Assembly: GCA_032878915.1 (NCBI GenBank)
Contig: JAVQMG010000103.1
Location: forward strand, 11,716,501-11,780,500
DNA: 64,000 nt
Direction: 5' to 3'
Source of the DNA: Castanopsis chinensis
Taxonomy: Eukaryota; Streptophyta; Magnoliopsida; Fagales; Fagaceae
Under the pieces are notes generated by a model. That model did no database searches. It was not told the DNA's origin and was given only the letters and a program-made list of their open reading frames with translations. This document shows positions 21,252-32,281 of the stretch, piece by piece. Position 1 is the stretch's first letter. Each line of letters opens with the position of its first letter. The translations under genes and the position numbers were made by a program.

Positions 21252-23694
21252 TCAAAATGGAACTCGTCGCTCTTTTAAGTCTCGAAAGTCGTCTATGATT
21301 GATTCTGTACCAAACTTTGCAGCAATCTCCTTCTTAATGTACAAAATCATAGAGTCCATTAGAAAATCATCTTTCATCTTGTTGCGAAGCCTATTCTTGA
21401 TAATATTCATGGCTGAAAATGCTCGCTCTGTAGTTGCAGTAGAAACTGGAAGAGTAAACACAAGTGTAATCAATTTGTAAATATATGGGTAGAATAATGA
21501 TTTTCAAGTTTTTACCAACCACTGGCACAACTCAGAAATACTTGATAACTTCTTGAAGTCTGGATGCCGAACTACATTGTGCTCATAATGATCAACTTCT
21601 GCCTTTGAAAGTGTCATTTCTTGATTTGTGAAGTCTTTTGGATAAAACTTACTTACTAACAACAAAATGTCTATCCTTCTAAAAGACTCACTTGCCTCTT
21701 TAGGATCAAGAGCTGAACTAAGATTAAGCAATTCCACTGCATGCTCACTAAACCGAAGATTTAATTCTTGTAATATGGAATCTATTGCAGCATAAAAAAT
21801 ATCTACCCGATAATGATGCTCAATTGTGAAGTCATCTTGTTGATAACGAGCTAGACCTCCTCTTTCAACATAACGAGCATTCATATTTGGGACATCTATG
21901 TTACGTGCCTCACAAAATGATTTCACAGTGGCAAGTAAATTATCCCACTCTTCATCTCTAAATTTTTGAATAAGTGCTTTAGTAGGTGAAACAAAATTCA
22001 TCGCATTTAAAATGTCTTAAGACTGACATTGCAAAGCTTGACAAAGTGCATTAGTGATCTTCATAATTTCTTTCATGAGATGCAAAATGAACACAAATTC
22101 AAAAGAAATCATAGCATGATAGCATGAGCATGCTGCTTCTCGTTGGGAAGTAGTATTTCCTTCTTTGATGACTTTAAGTAAAATTTCACATGTTGGACTG
22201 AATATATTTACCAAGCTAGAAATCGATCTCAAGTGAGAACCCCAATGAGTATCTCCAACCCGTTGTAATGTGCTAATTTGATTAAGTCCTCTTCCAGTTT
22301 CAAGCTCACCAATTTCAACAAAATATGCAATTTGATCAGCATAAGCTTTTTTTAGTTGCTCAATACGCTTGCATGAAGCACCAACAATATTGACAATAGA
22401 TGATAATCTATTAAAAAAACTTTGAACAAGAATAGCTTCTTTTGATGCTGCCACTAATGCTAATTGCAAGTGATGTGCAAAACAATGAATGTAGTAAGCA
22501 TATGAACAATCATTTGAAACCAAAGCTTTTAATCCATTCCACTCACCTCACATATTGCTTGCATCATCATATCCTTGCCCTTGAATATCTTGAATATCTA
22601 GATTATGATGTGACAAGATAGAATATATTTCATCTTTTAGGTTTAATGCCGTAGTATCGGGGACATGAACTACCCCAAAAAAACGTTCTCGAACAAAACC
22701 ATCTTTGTCAACAAATCTTATAACAATAGCCATTTGCTCCTTCATTGACTCATCACGAGCTTCATCAACAATTAGGCAAAACTTTGCATCACCAATTTCT
22801 TCACGAATTGCCTTCTTCACCTTGTTTGAAAATACATGTAAGATTTCCTTTTGGATTTTTGGTGATTTGTAAGAGGCATTTTTGGGAGCTTTCTCTATCG
22901 CTTCTGCAACATATTCATTATATGATACCACTAAATCCAATATTTCAAGAAAATTACCATAATTAATTGAATCAGAACTTTCATCTCGTCCTCTAAAAGC
23001 AAGTCCTTGAAATGCAAGTACTTTAACAACATCAATTGAGGCCTTTAACCGCAATCGATTGCTTGCAATTTGATCAGAATTGAAATTTTCAAGTACCTTT
23101 TGTATGTGTTGAGACTGGTTCATCAAATCTGCCATGGCTTGCTCGGAAGCTCTATGAAAAGAGTTAGGTTCTTTCCCCATATGATTCAAAAAGGAACAAT
23201 TATTTCCATCATTAACTTTCTTCCAATTCCGAAATCCGTCCTTAGTGAATACATGACTCCCAGAATTCCCAGTTGGCTTGTCAAAGAGAAAGCATGGTAG
23301 ACAAAAAGCAGCATCTTTACTAGGTGAATATTCAAGCCATGTACTGAATGACTTAATTGCAAACCATGAAAGTTGAGATTTACGAGAATGCCTTCCAAAT
23401 TTAGTTTTCTTATACTGTTCTAGTTTAGGTTGGTATGGACCAAGCTTAATATAAGCTCGTCGAATTTCATCTCGTTCATTAGCATCATATTCTCATATTT
23501 GCTTACGCATTCCAAGATCACGCACAAAACCTGTACTTTCATCAATGGTGATATTTGGAACTTCTATTTGGAGATTTTCAGAAACTGAGACATCAACGCT
23601 AGAGGTTGGCAAACTTGCATCATCAGCTATGACTTCAGAATTATTTAGATTTTTTCTTTTAAAAAAAATTTAATATTGTACTAGACTTACTCAT
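21252..23694 (-). pseudogene. hAT transposase (TTF-type/DUF4371, hAT dimerization), decayed
   Basis: Minus strand. From N to C: ERDEIRRAYIKLGPYQPKLE and SWFAIKSFSTWLEYSPSKDA with CLPCFLF, the TTF zinc-finger region; CSFLNHMGKEPNSFHRASEQ; then the DUF4371/RNase-H-like core with FCLIVDEARDESMKEQMAIV, YDDASNM(stop)GEWNGLKAL, YIHCFAHHLQLALVAA and GDTHWGSHLRSI; and finally LPVSTATTERAFSAMNIIKN, the hAT dimerization motif. Blocks 21252-21473, 21504-22001, 22017-22523 and 22548-23189 are all in one frame, separated only by single stop codons; one further stop lies at the TTF end, and a frameshift lies in an A/T run near the proposed ATG at 23694. It cannot make full-length transposase but was a single-exon gene until recently. 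Confidence 0.93.
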
Positions 23695-24837
23695 GATCTA
23701 CAAATAAAAAAAAAAAAAAGTTTCATTATTTCCATATTTCGTAGTTCTATACATCAACTAAAAAAAAAGGACTTCTCAACACCAAAAAAAAAAATCTAAA
23801 ACCAAAATAATCACAAACAGACCAGCACTAGTTTATATATATTACTAAAATTACCCACGTCATACAAAGTGACAGACAAAATTCACAAGTTTATATATAT
23901 AATTAATATTAACCACATCACAAAGTGAGAAAAACAAAATTTTTAATGAAACCAAAACATGAAAACAATAACCAAAGACTTTGGTCAATTGATCCTACAA
24001 AAAAATCTTTTATAACTCATCAAAGACTAGTCTCACACGTTCAAATTCATGCTCACAGGTCTGTCAATTCAGCACTCATGTCTTACTCCTAGTTAGTGGT
24101 CCCAGACTACTTCTTTAGAGATATAACCTAAACCAAAAAAAGTTATACAGTAGAAACACAAAACATTGACCGGTCCACACAAACACAAAAAGTCTCAATT
24201 ATACACTACTCAATACAAAGCCACAACTACAAAATATTATATGGTCCACACATGAGACAACACACCAATGTCCAATGAAAACTAAAAAGCCACAATACAA
24301 ACACTGAAACACAACAGTCAACAGCTCAAAAAAAAAACGCAGAGGGTTGCAGAGGAGTAGAGGACCGGCTAAGGCAGAGCAAGAAAAAAAAAATATGAAC
24401 TTGAGAGAGGAAAGAAATTTCTTAGATTTACCAGACTTATGTGTGAAGAGGAGCAGACTGGGCAGAAGCAGCAAGACCGGATCTGATCTGAGGAAAGGAG
24501 CAGTAGCAACAACACCCAAATTTGATCTGAAGAAAAGAATAGCAACAGCAGTGATGGAGGCTTTAGGGTAAAAATAAAGCGGAGGAAGAGTGAGGTTAGG
24601 GTAAAAATTTGAGAATTGTAATTTATGTTCCATATTTATTTTTTATTTTGTAGTTTTAATTTGTCGGTTATTATTATTAATTTTTTTTTTTTTTTTTGGA
24701 TGAGCTGGTCGGTTACTTGTTCAGCTTTCATTTGTATACCAGTTTTTTTTTTTTTTTTTTTCTTTAAATTGGGGGTGGGGGGGGGGGCTATTAGCAAGGA
24801 AATATTTTTTTTCAATATATATATACTAGGCTTTTTT

Positions 24838-24873
24838 GGGGGGGGGGGGGGGGGGGGCAATGCCCCCCCCCCC
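24838..24873. repeat. G20-CAATG-C11 hairpin at hAT end
   Basis: A run of 20 G (24838-24857), the loop CAATG, then 11 C (24863-24873). A second G-rich stretch, G5-T-G11, lies at 24771-24787. It can form a hairpin or a G-quadruplex on the plus strand, close to the transposon terminus. Confidence 0.85.
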
Positions 24874-25009
24874 TGCCCTAATGTAGGTCCGTCTCTGAAT
24901 ATATGTCCATAATTTATAATTCATGTCACTTTAATATCTATATATGTAATATCTAAAATCTTAAATATAGCATTTGTTATTGTTATGCTCTTGCTAAGCC
25001 ATATTAGTA

Positions 25010-25245
25010 TTGCATTTCGGTTTATTTGGTCCATTCCAGTCCATTTCAGTCCAGTTTGATCCATTTTTGTCCACTTTGGTCCATTCCTGTCCATCTTGGT
25101 CCACTTCGGTCCATTTGGTCAACTTTTGTCCATTCAGTCCATTTTTGTCTAAGTCCAATTCGGTTTATTTTGGACCATTAGATCCATTTGGTCCTCTACT
25201 ATCCATTCTGTCCACTTTGGTCCATTTCGGTCTACTTCGATGATG
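25010..25245 (+). repeat. Degenerate GGTCCATTT-type minisatellite
   Basis: Variants of GGTCCATTT, GGTCCACTT and GTCCATTC repeat about every 10-15 bases. The duplicated site at 49810-49890 has only a few units, and an inverted array lies at 32860-33175. The 77-codon frame across it is a by-product of the repeat. Confidence 0.85.
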
Positions 25246-26100
25246 CTTTGGGGGAGAGGTTTATGTAGAAAGAGAAGATGCTTCATCGATAATTATGTCA
25301 CATTCAAAATATAATTTCGATAGGTTCTTAATAAAATTACATTTCCTTATGTTATTAATGTATTTTATTTTATTTTTTCTAATATAAGTGATTGATTTAC
25401 TTATATTTACTTCCTCTTTATTCAAAACATATAGAACATGAATCATTGGTAAGGAACATTATAAACAAATTTCAACCACAAATTACATTATTTACAAAAT
25501 ATCTTTCCTTATATAGTAATTGAATGTAAAATTCATTACATTTTCTTGAAGAAAAAAAACATATAAAATTTAAAACACTTTCAAATAACAAATACAGATA
25601 GCTTAATTTATAAAATCTAATCTATTGCATCAACTATATATTATTTAAAAATAATCAAATCTTTTTATGAAAGTTTTTGAACTAACAGTTATAAGTTTCA
25701 TATACTATTTTCATTTTTCACTCAACTAAAAAACAAATCATCAAAAACAAATAAACATATTAATCTAATAAAAGCAAGCTTCTTTCTTAAAAATATTATA
25801 AGAAATCCATAAACGAAATTTTAGTATTTTTTTTTTTTAAATTGACCTAGAAGTCTTTAATATAGAATAGAAAACTCCTAGATGAGTTTTAGAGGATTTA
25901 GAACAAGATATAGAGGTTAATTTTTTCCTTTATTATTTTTTGAAATTTTTATATATTTTAGAATTTTGGGTTTTTAGATTTTATTTCATTATTAATGGTA
26001 AGACACATAGATCAAAGAAATTCTCGTGGTCCATGCATATTGCTCAATACAAGTATTATACAACTAATGGGATGATACAATTGGGATCCATGAACTATAA
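25246..26100. other. AT-rich flank, no gene seen
   Basis: It continues the unit-1 duplication (matches 49900-50340 and, after the unit-2 insertions, 57500-57560: GCTTCTTTCTTAA, ATATTATAAGAAATCCATAAA). It is followed by 3' flank of the ANK-PGG gene. Confidence 0.5.

Positions 26101-26132
<32 letters not shown>
26101..26132. repeat. (AT)n(AC)n microsatellite
   Basis: A run of AT then AC dinucleotides, in the 3' flank of the ANK-PGG gene. Confidence 0.95.
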
Positions 26133-26134
<2 letters not shown>

Positions 26135-26169
26135 ATTAGTACTAAAAGCATTCGTACAATTCAAAATTC

Positions 26170-26785
26170 TCACTCGAAAATTTTGTACTTGCTTGGTTGG
26201 AATAAAAACTTAGACCAGAAATATGAGTGAATCAAATCAGCCCAAAGATTAAAATGTAACAGAACAAACATAATAACGGGGGTGCTAGCAAGTAAAGCAA
26301 TGGCATAGGGAACACCTGTCAAGTTGTAGTCAAAGATCAAAAAGATTGCAGCAATAAAGGCCAAGACCATAGTTGTTATTGAGTTGAAGAGTGTTGTGAG
26401 TCCGAACATCAACCTTGCATGCAATGACTTGACAAATTCACTTTCTGCATAGCTTGAAGTAAGAATGGAAAGTAACAAGACTATCGATGTTGTAGATGTA
26501 AAGAGCGATATTGCATTTGACAGAACAAAAATCATAAACCACTCCTCTTTGTTTAAAAATGGAGTGTTTAGCTGATTGCTGGCACCAGGAACACACAAAG
26601 CTGCTGCGAACACCACTGTATAATTGAGAGTTGCTACAAGCATACATGAATTGGCTGTCTCCTTCATTGCTGCTTCACCAATTTTAAGTAAGTTCTTTAT
26701 GTTCAGCATTGAAAACTTCTCTAGGTGTCATTTCCTTTCTATTTCTCATGTACAAATGAGAAGGCCGGGAAATCTTTTCCACTTC
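26170..26785 (-). pseudogene. PGG-domain exon of the ANK-PGG gene (3' exon), frameshifted
   Basis: The exon starts after acceptor TTCTAG with EVEKISRPSHLYMRNRKEMT, then PREVFNAEHKEL, matching the conserved linker of ITN1-like proteins. One surplus base near 26688-26695 then shifts the frame; the other frame resumes LKIGEAAMKETANSCMLVAT. The PGG domain follows: TVVFAAALCVPGASNQL (PGA in place of PGG), then further hydrophobic segments including LFTSTTSIVLLLSILTS, LMFGLTTLFNSITTMVLAFI and YAIALLASTPVIMFVLLHF. It ends at a stop at 26170. The domain normally anchors the protein in membranes. With the frameshift, an unedited transcript would end just before the membrane part. Confidence 0.85.
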
Positions 26786-27278
26786 CTAGAACGATAGGGG
26801 GGACAAAGCTAGCAGAGAATTTTATTGAAACTAGAAAATGAATATTAATAAATAACGCATCTAGCTATGATGAATTTACATGGCCTAATTGCTTAAACAT
26901 TAAGAATATTTACTACTTAACATAACTCATCCACACCTATAATTAGAAAATCTATTTCCACAGGCCATTGTGAATTGAAAATGAAAAAGGAGTACTAAAA
27001 AAGGGGTTTTGATTGTTTCACATTTGTTTACCTTGGAACTGTAGTTAAATGATCAAATTAACTACTTCTTAATAACTTAAAATTTTGAAAAAATCAATAA
27101 TTTAACATAGTATTAAAACAGAAGATCTTAATTTCGATTCGTCTCTATTCTACCTCTTATTCAAAAATGTTAAAAATCCCATGTATAAGCCTAAACTCGA
27201 TTAAAATATATTATAGTGTAAAACAATATTTTTCCAAGAAAAATAAAAGGAAAAGGACAGATTTAGTAGTAAAAATAC

Positions 27279-27718
27279 CTTAAACCACAGTATCTCCCGT
27301 TGCATCTGAAGGTTTGCTCGCGGTGCACCGAGTCTTTCCATGGGTGGCAACATTCCAGCTAAGTGCAGCATGCTGTTATACTCATTATCAACAGATCCTA
27401 TAATGTAGTCCTTAACTGTTCCTACGTTATATATTAAATTAAATACATGTACTTGACGATAGATTATAGCAACATGAAATAAGGTTCGGTTGTTTTCATC
27501 ACATTCCCAGAAAAGATCAGGACAAAAGCGGAGAAGCACAGCTAAAAGCTCAACATTTCCTGACTTTGCAGCATCAAAAAGTACTCCTGAAGGCTTCCTT
27601 ATTAGGTCTGAAATCTCCTCATTATTTGAACACTGCAGAATTTTCTCCCAGATGCTTTCCAGTAATTCACGCGCGGAGTAATTTGGACTCGAATCTTGGT
27701 TAAAGAAGCCTCTAAAAT
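27279..27718 (-). pseudogene. Second ankyrin exon of the ANK-PGG gene
   Basis: The acceptor TTCAG precedes 27718 and the donor is AAG/GTATTT after 27279. In one frame the exon encodes SARELLESIWEKILQ, EISDLIRKPSGVLFDAAKSG, NVELLAVLLRFCPDLFWECD, ENNRTLFHVAIIYRQ, NSMLHLAGMLPP and LQMQREILWFK. This is the family's ankyrin block directly before the PGG exon, and it joins in phase to EVEKI at 26785. The exon itself is intact; the gene is classed as broken because of lesions in the neighbouring exons (26.69 kb, 35.26 kb). Confidence 0.88.
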
Positions 27719-27944
27719 CTGAAGTATAGAAGCAGGGTTATACTCGATAAAAATAAAAATAAAAAGACCAAAATATATTCAGAATTGGACTGAATTTCGG
27801 AAAACGTACATGAGGAGGTGCATCTTTCCACAATGTTTTTTCCATTGCTGAAGGTAATGTCCTTCTGAGCCAACACATGCAATGCTGGTTTTTATTTTTA
27901 TTTTTATTTTTAATCTTTCTCACCTTGTTCATATGCCATGCGGG

Positions 27945-27996
27945 TGCGGGTGCGGGTGCAGGTGCGTGTGCGGGTGCGGGTGCGTGTGCGGGACTC
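27945..27996. repeat. GGGTGC hexamer array
   Basis: About eight units of GGGTGC with GCGTGT variants; a short GGGTGCGGGTGCGG recurs at 30586-30600 on the other side of the palindrome-bearing transposon. Read on the minus strand it yields a meaningless Ala-Pro run. Confidence 0.9.
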
Positions 27997-28398
27997 GGCA
28001 ATTTTGAGGATATTTGCAAACTAGCTGTGTAAGGGTCTACAATGTATTAAGTTAACCAATGTTTGAAATGAATAAAGAAAATAGCATCTCGAGTTTCTAA
28101 AACTCGAGATGCTGTATAAATCCCGACTGTTTAAAACTCACTTTACACTTGTTGTGCAGCTGCTGATCTGGACTAATTGCCACATAGATCTCGAGTCTTA
28201 AAGACTCGATTTCTAAAAAATAAAAATCGAGCCTTAAAGACTTGATTTTTTTAGCAAAAAAACATTTTATACTCATAGATATCGAGTATTAGAAACTCGA
28301 TATATTTGTAAAATTCGCGACCACGGCACGTAAGTGGGCCCAGGTCCTACAAACTCAATAAAAATTATAGCGGATGTTAGAACTAGATATACAACTTT

Positions 28399-28465
28399 GA
28401 AAGAACTTGCTAAAAGTCAAAGACAACGTAAAAAAGAACTTGCTAAAAGTCAAAGACAACGTAAA
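28399..28465. repeat. Direct duplication around AAAGAACTTGCTAAAAGTC
   Basis: AAGAACTTGCTAAAAGTCAA followed by AGACAACGTAAAAA occurs twice in tandem. The flanking GCGG(A/T)TGTTAGAACTAGATAT is also repeated outside it (28370 and 28473). Confidence 0.85.
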
Positions 28466-28497
28466 AATTAAAGCGGTTGTTAGAACTAGATATTTAC

Positions 28498-28608
28498 CTC
28501 GCCATTCCAAATGTCCTCTGATCGATGATTTCATTGTCGCGTCAACAATGAAGGATCTTCTGGACTAGGGCAGACGATCTCTGGCTCCCCATCGATCTGA
28601 GGCTCCAT
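28498..28608 (-). pseudogene. Plant mobile domain (PMD, MAIN-like) N-terminal exon fragment
   Basis: The minus strand begins ATG at 28608 and reads MEPQIDGEPEIVCPSPEDPS, then LLTRQ, a TGA, and NHRSEDIWNGE, followed by a GTAAAT donor. PMD/MAIN-like proteins typically open with G-P-x-D-x-S-(V/L)-L-x-x-Q-x-x-H-R-S-x-x-(V/I)-W-x-G-E. Every fixed residue is here except that a stop replaces the residue after Gln. PMD exons are known both in host MAIN/MAIL genes and inside plant transposons. The rest of the domain was not found to the left, so this is a captured or truncated piece. Confidence 0.72.
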
Positions 28609-28619
28609 ACTGCAAAGTG

Positions 28620-30060
28620 TGCTACTGTGAGATCATTAATATTGTGGGGCAAAGGAATGCTATTTTACATACAAGGAAAATCTATACTGAAGAGCAGCTT
28701 ACTGGCATTATTTAAAAAAGGATGATAAAAGAATGGAAAGCAAGAAGAAGTACATCTATAACTCAGGATTAAATAGAGTACTCTGCTATAATTGGGGATT
28801 CAATCCAGCCTTGATCTTTTCTGTTCCTATGTCTACCTATTCATTTGAGTTAAGCTGAGTGATACTGAGTTTGTACACTAAAGATTCATTGTTGAACACT
28901 AAAGATTCATGTTGGTTTTTTTTTTTTTTTTCCAGTGAGAATTATGTTGGTATATATTTTTGTATTTAGTTAATATAACATCTAAAGTAGCAATAAAACG
29001 ATGTTCACATTCACTTAGAATCTTATCAGAGTATTTAAATAACCTCCTAGAAAAAAAATGCATGTGCATCAGGATGCCTTTCAACTGTGAAAACCAAAAC
29101 AACCAAATGTAACTCCAACTTCTAACCATCTCAAATAAATATAAACACCAGGGAAGAAACTCAAGAAAGTCATTGCAGTAATGGTAAAAAAGCATGCATA
29201 TACATAATGGGAGATTCATAAGCCTAAACAACAAAATCAACATGAGATAGATCCCCATTCAAAATAAGACTATATATTGCAACATCTCAAAATGGAATAC
29301 AGAAAAAACTAGTTGGGACAAAGGGAGTAACAACATTCAAAAGTGAAAATCAATGAAATTTTTAGTTTTTATGCACAATAGATGCAACCCTTCAATGCCA
29401 CATAATTTGATCAAGTAGCACATAGATTAAAAGGAAACATTATGGTGATTGGAATTCATGCGAGTGTATACTGATTACAAACATATTTTTAACAACACAA
29501 TATGCATTTCACTGTAAAAAAACCAATGAAAGACTCTTGACCCCAAAGCAGTTTGAACATGCCAAAAAGTCTCACCATTTAAATAAATCTCAACATTAAC
29601 ACAATAAGCATATAACAATCAACACCATTGTCAATTTTCAATGTCAGACATCAAAGCATATGAACCAAACTATAATTTCAAGAGGGAACTAATTAGAAAA
29701 AGGCTATACCTTTGAAAATTGCAGACCCAAATAGAATTCTGAGCAAACTAGTTACAAAACTTGCAACGAATAATAAGAATTCAAAATTACTAACTAAATC
29801 CCCCATCTTTCAAAGCTACTAACAAATAACAACATTTGAAAGTACTAACTAAATCTTACAAAATATAAACAAACTGTTAAAGAACAACCACCAACCAAAG
29901 TATTCAAAACCAAAACACAAACAAACACATAAAACAGTCTTTCTTTTATATGAAAGAATGCTATTAAAAATAAATAAAAATGCAAACAAACACAGTTTCA
30001 ACTTTTAAGGATCAAATTTACTTAGCATTCAAGAGGGAATATTTGAAAAGGATATACCTT
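28620..30060. other. Interior of the palindromic element, no further gene seen
   Basis: AT-rich sequence with no recognisable domain on either strand. The 119-codon minus frame at 28899-29258 has no recognisable motif. Confidence 0.45.
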
Positions 30061-30932
30061 GGTACAAAAGCTGAAAGAGACAAATAATGTGGAATGAACC
30101 GAATCAAAGAGAAAGATTGAATCTTGAAGGGAGAGACGTGAAAAAGGATGGAGTCTCCGTTATAGTGAGAATAGAAAGAGTGTGTTGAAGTGCAACGTTA
30201 GAGTGAGAATCAAAGAGAGAGTCTCCGTTAGAGTGAGACTAACTGAGCGAAAGTGAGAAGAGTGAGGAGAGCTCTAATCAGGTCAGATTTTAGGTTTTAA
30301 GTGGTCAAAATCGTGTTTTTGAAACTCGGTTTTAAAAACGTTGATTAGAAATCGAGTTTTAGAAACTCAAGTTTGGAAGATATCCACGTGGAAAACTTTG
30401 TCCACATCAGTATATGGAAAAAACCCCAAAATCAAGTATTAAAAACTCGATTTTTAGTCTAATCTCGAGTTTTAGAAACTCAAGATGTTAGTTTCCCACA
30501 TACTTTCAAAATCGGGCAACTAACGAAATTCTTAGCATAGTAAGGTTATTTGGAAAGGGTGTTCCGGAAATTTTTGAAAAAGTAGGGTGCGGGTGCGGTG
30601 ATTAAAAAATTATCAAAAATATCTTTATTTTTATTTTTATTTTATATATATTTCTAATCATAAATTATAAAACTATGTTTTACAATTATAATTGAAATTA
30701 TATTTTTAAAATACAATTTCACAAAATATATGCAAGACTTTGTGTAACTAATTATATACAACAATAATTAATCTATATTAAAATCTCAATTACAGGGAAC
30801 AACTTCATTCATTGGTGCACTAAACTAAATAAAGCCATAGTGCTTCGACAGTTCTTCCCCACACATCACATCAATGAATGCTGGACCCACTCTCCTCAAA
30901 AGTCAAAACACACACCTCCACTCTTTTGTACT

Positions 30933-31428
30933 TCAATTCATACTTCTTTTGTACCTCAAACATCTGATGAGAAGTAAGAACAGGTCAGTGACATCACTCT
31001 CCTCTCCTCTTTCCAAAATGAAAAAAAAAAAAAAAATCTTCCACGCTCTCCTCTCCACATCAGAAGAGATTTTATCCATCCTCGTCCTTGTCAACTGTCC
31101 TACATCAATAGCGAGACTAAGATTCTCATTCTCGCCATCAATCTCAACTCCTTCATTTCCAAACTCTTCGCTCTCCGTGTAGGCAGCTCCAATTCTGACT
31201 TGTCGTTCAAGTAGCAGCTCCTCGGCGAAGACCTCGATGCTTTGATTTCGGCTGATTTGGCGCAAATCGGCCCGAGTCGGTGACGAGTCTGTGCCGCATC
31301 GGTGCGATTCGTGAAAAAAAAAATAAAAAAAAATAAAAAACTGGACGCGGCACCGACTCGTGCAGCCAGCGGCGTCCCTCGCGCGCGTATCGCCGCTTCG
31401 AACACGGGTGTGGCGGCCATTTTGCCAC
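30933..31428 (-). other. Unidentified open frames in a GC-rich island
   Basis: 31180-31430 is clearly more GC-rich than its surroundings (CGCGCGCG near 31378). Two overlapping minus frames cross it: 31420-31100, beginning MAATPVFEAAIRARGTPLAA, and 31265-30933, containing EEFGNEGVEIDGENENLSL. Neither matches a family I know, and poly-A/T runs interrupt both. It may be a captured 5' gene end within repeats or an unannotated small gene. It lies inside the long inferred intron of the ANK-PGG gene. Confidence 0.25.
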
Positions 31429-31908
31429 GTCTGTGCTTCCTAGCTCTTCAGTATTTCTAATGCTAAGTCTATATATGGAAATATTGTTTTTTTATTAAGG
31501 AAAGATCATTGTACGGTTTGTACCAAATGTAAAGTGAAGTTGCATGAAACTTCTAGCAAGCCTAATAAGAAATGCACTGGAGAGAGAATAAAAGAGTGAC
31601 CCAAAATTTGTTGACCTCCAACAAATTAAATTTCATATAATCATTATTAAAAATTTAGTATGAATTATTTCAGCATTAATTTATCGTTGTAAGAGCTCAC
31701 AATGTGAATGGGAATGTATGACCATATATCGAGTGGGACAAAACGTAGATATAGTTTCTTAGAAATAATATATTATATTTTAATATTAAATTCAAACACA
31801 AAATCGGATTGAATTTAATCCTCCTTAAAAAGATAAAATTTTTTTTTTTTTTATTAATATGATAGCATTTTCAATCTAGCTATGACATTTGCTCTATGAT
31901 AATTTTTA

Positions 31909-32281
31909 GGGTAAAATGCAAAACAAGCTCTCTAACTTTCTTCAAATTTCATTTTTGTCTTTTAACTTTACTTTTGTTCATTTCAGTCCTCTAAGTTTCA
32001 GATTTATTCAATTAAGACATTTCCGTTAGCTTTTGTTAAAATTTTTTGAAAAAAAAAAACCTAGAAAATATTTTTCAATCATTAATTGAATTTTTTTAAT
32101 TTAAAAATTTGAAGAAAAATTTATAAAATTAAAAAATTAACCACAATATATAACAAAAGTTTATGAAAAAATCTTAATTGAATAAACTTGAAAGTTAGAG
32201 GACTGAAATGAACAAAAGCAAAGTTAGAGGATTGAAATGAAATCTGAAGAAACTTAAAGGGTCAGTTTTGCATTTTACTCT
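31909..32281. mobile_element. Foldback MITE with long inverted ends
   Basis: The left end AGGGTAAAATGCAAAAC and the right end GTTTTGCATTTTACTCT are inverted. Similarity continues for roughly 100 bp (CATTTCAGTCCTCTAAG against AGGACTGAAATGAAC). It shares TIR motifs (CAGTCCTCTAAGTTT, GCAAAAC) with the larger element at 40012-41148 and may be its deletion derivative. Confidence 0.8.

Larger units (their letters stand above)
21044..24897 (-). mobile_element. hAT transposon with perfect 8-bp TSD
   Basis: The left end is CAGGGACGGAACC and the right end, reverse-complemented, is CAGAGACGGACC; both begin CAG and form short inverted repeats typical of hAT. The 8-bp duplication AATATATG lies at 21036-21043 and 24898-24905 without mismatch. 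The duplicated segment in unit 2 holds the uninterrupted target AATATAAG at 49672-49679. The 3,854-bp element carries a minus-strand hAT transposase with several stops. Next to its right end are a G20 run, a 5-base loop and a C11 run. Confidence 0.96.
28040..30560. mobile_element. Transposon with palindromic TCGAG arrays at both ends
   Basis: The left part carries short palindromes: CTCGAGTTTCTAAAACTCGAG at 28088-28108, CTCGAGTCTTAAAGACTCGA near 28190 and ATCGAGTATTAGAAACTCGAT near 28280. Related ones lie at 30340-30490 (AATCGAGTTTTAGAAACTC, CTCGAGTTTTAGAAACTCAAG). Such subterminal arrays suggest one mobile element of about 2.5 kb. It contains a plant-mobile-domain exon (28498-28608) and a two-copy 30-bp repeat (28399-28465). 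Exact termini and superfamily are not established; a MULE relationship is only a guess from the PMD association. Confidence 0.6.

Noticed and set aside
24625..24912. Gly/Phe-rich 95-codon frame
   Set aside because: It results from T-, G- and C-runs at the hAT right end.
27738..28019. Ala-Pro repeat protein on the minus strand
   Set aside because: The Ala-Pro run is only the GGGTGC array in translation; the remaining part is short and unsupported, although a stretch near 27810-27880 could belong to an ANK exon.
28070..30500. Palindromes as a CRISPR-like array
   Set aside because: Spacing is irregular, repeats are degenerate and the genome is a plant's; subterminal transposon repeats explain them better.
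31180..31430. CpG-rich patch as a gene promoter
   Set aside because: No downstream gene with recognisable domains on either strand; it lies among repeats, so a captured or repeat origin is equally likely.
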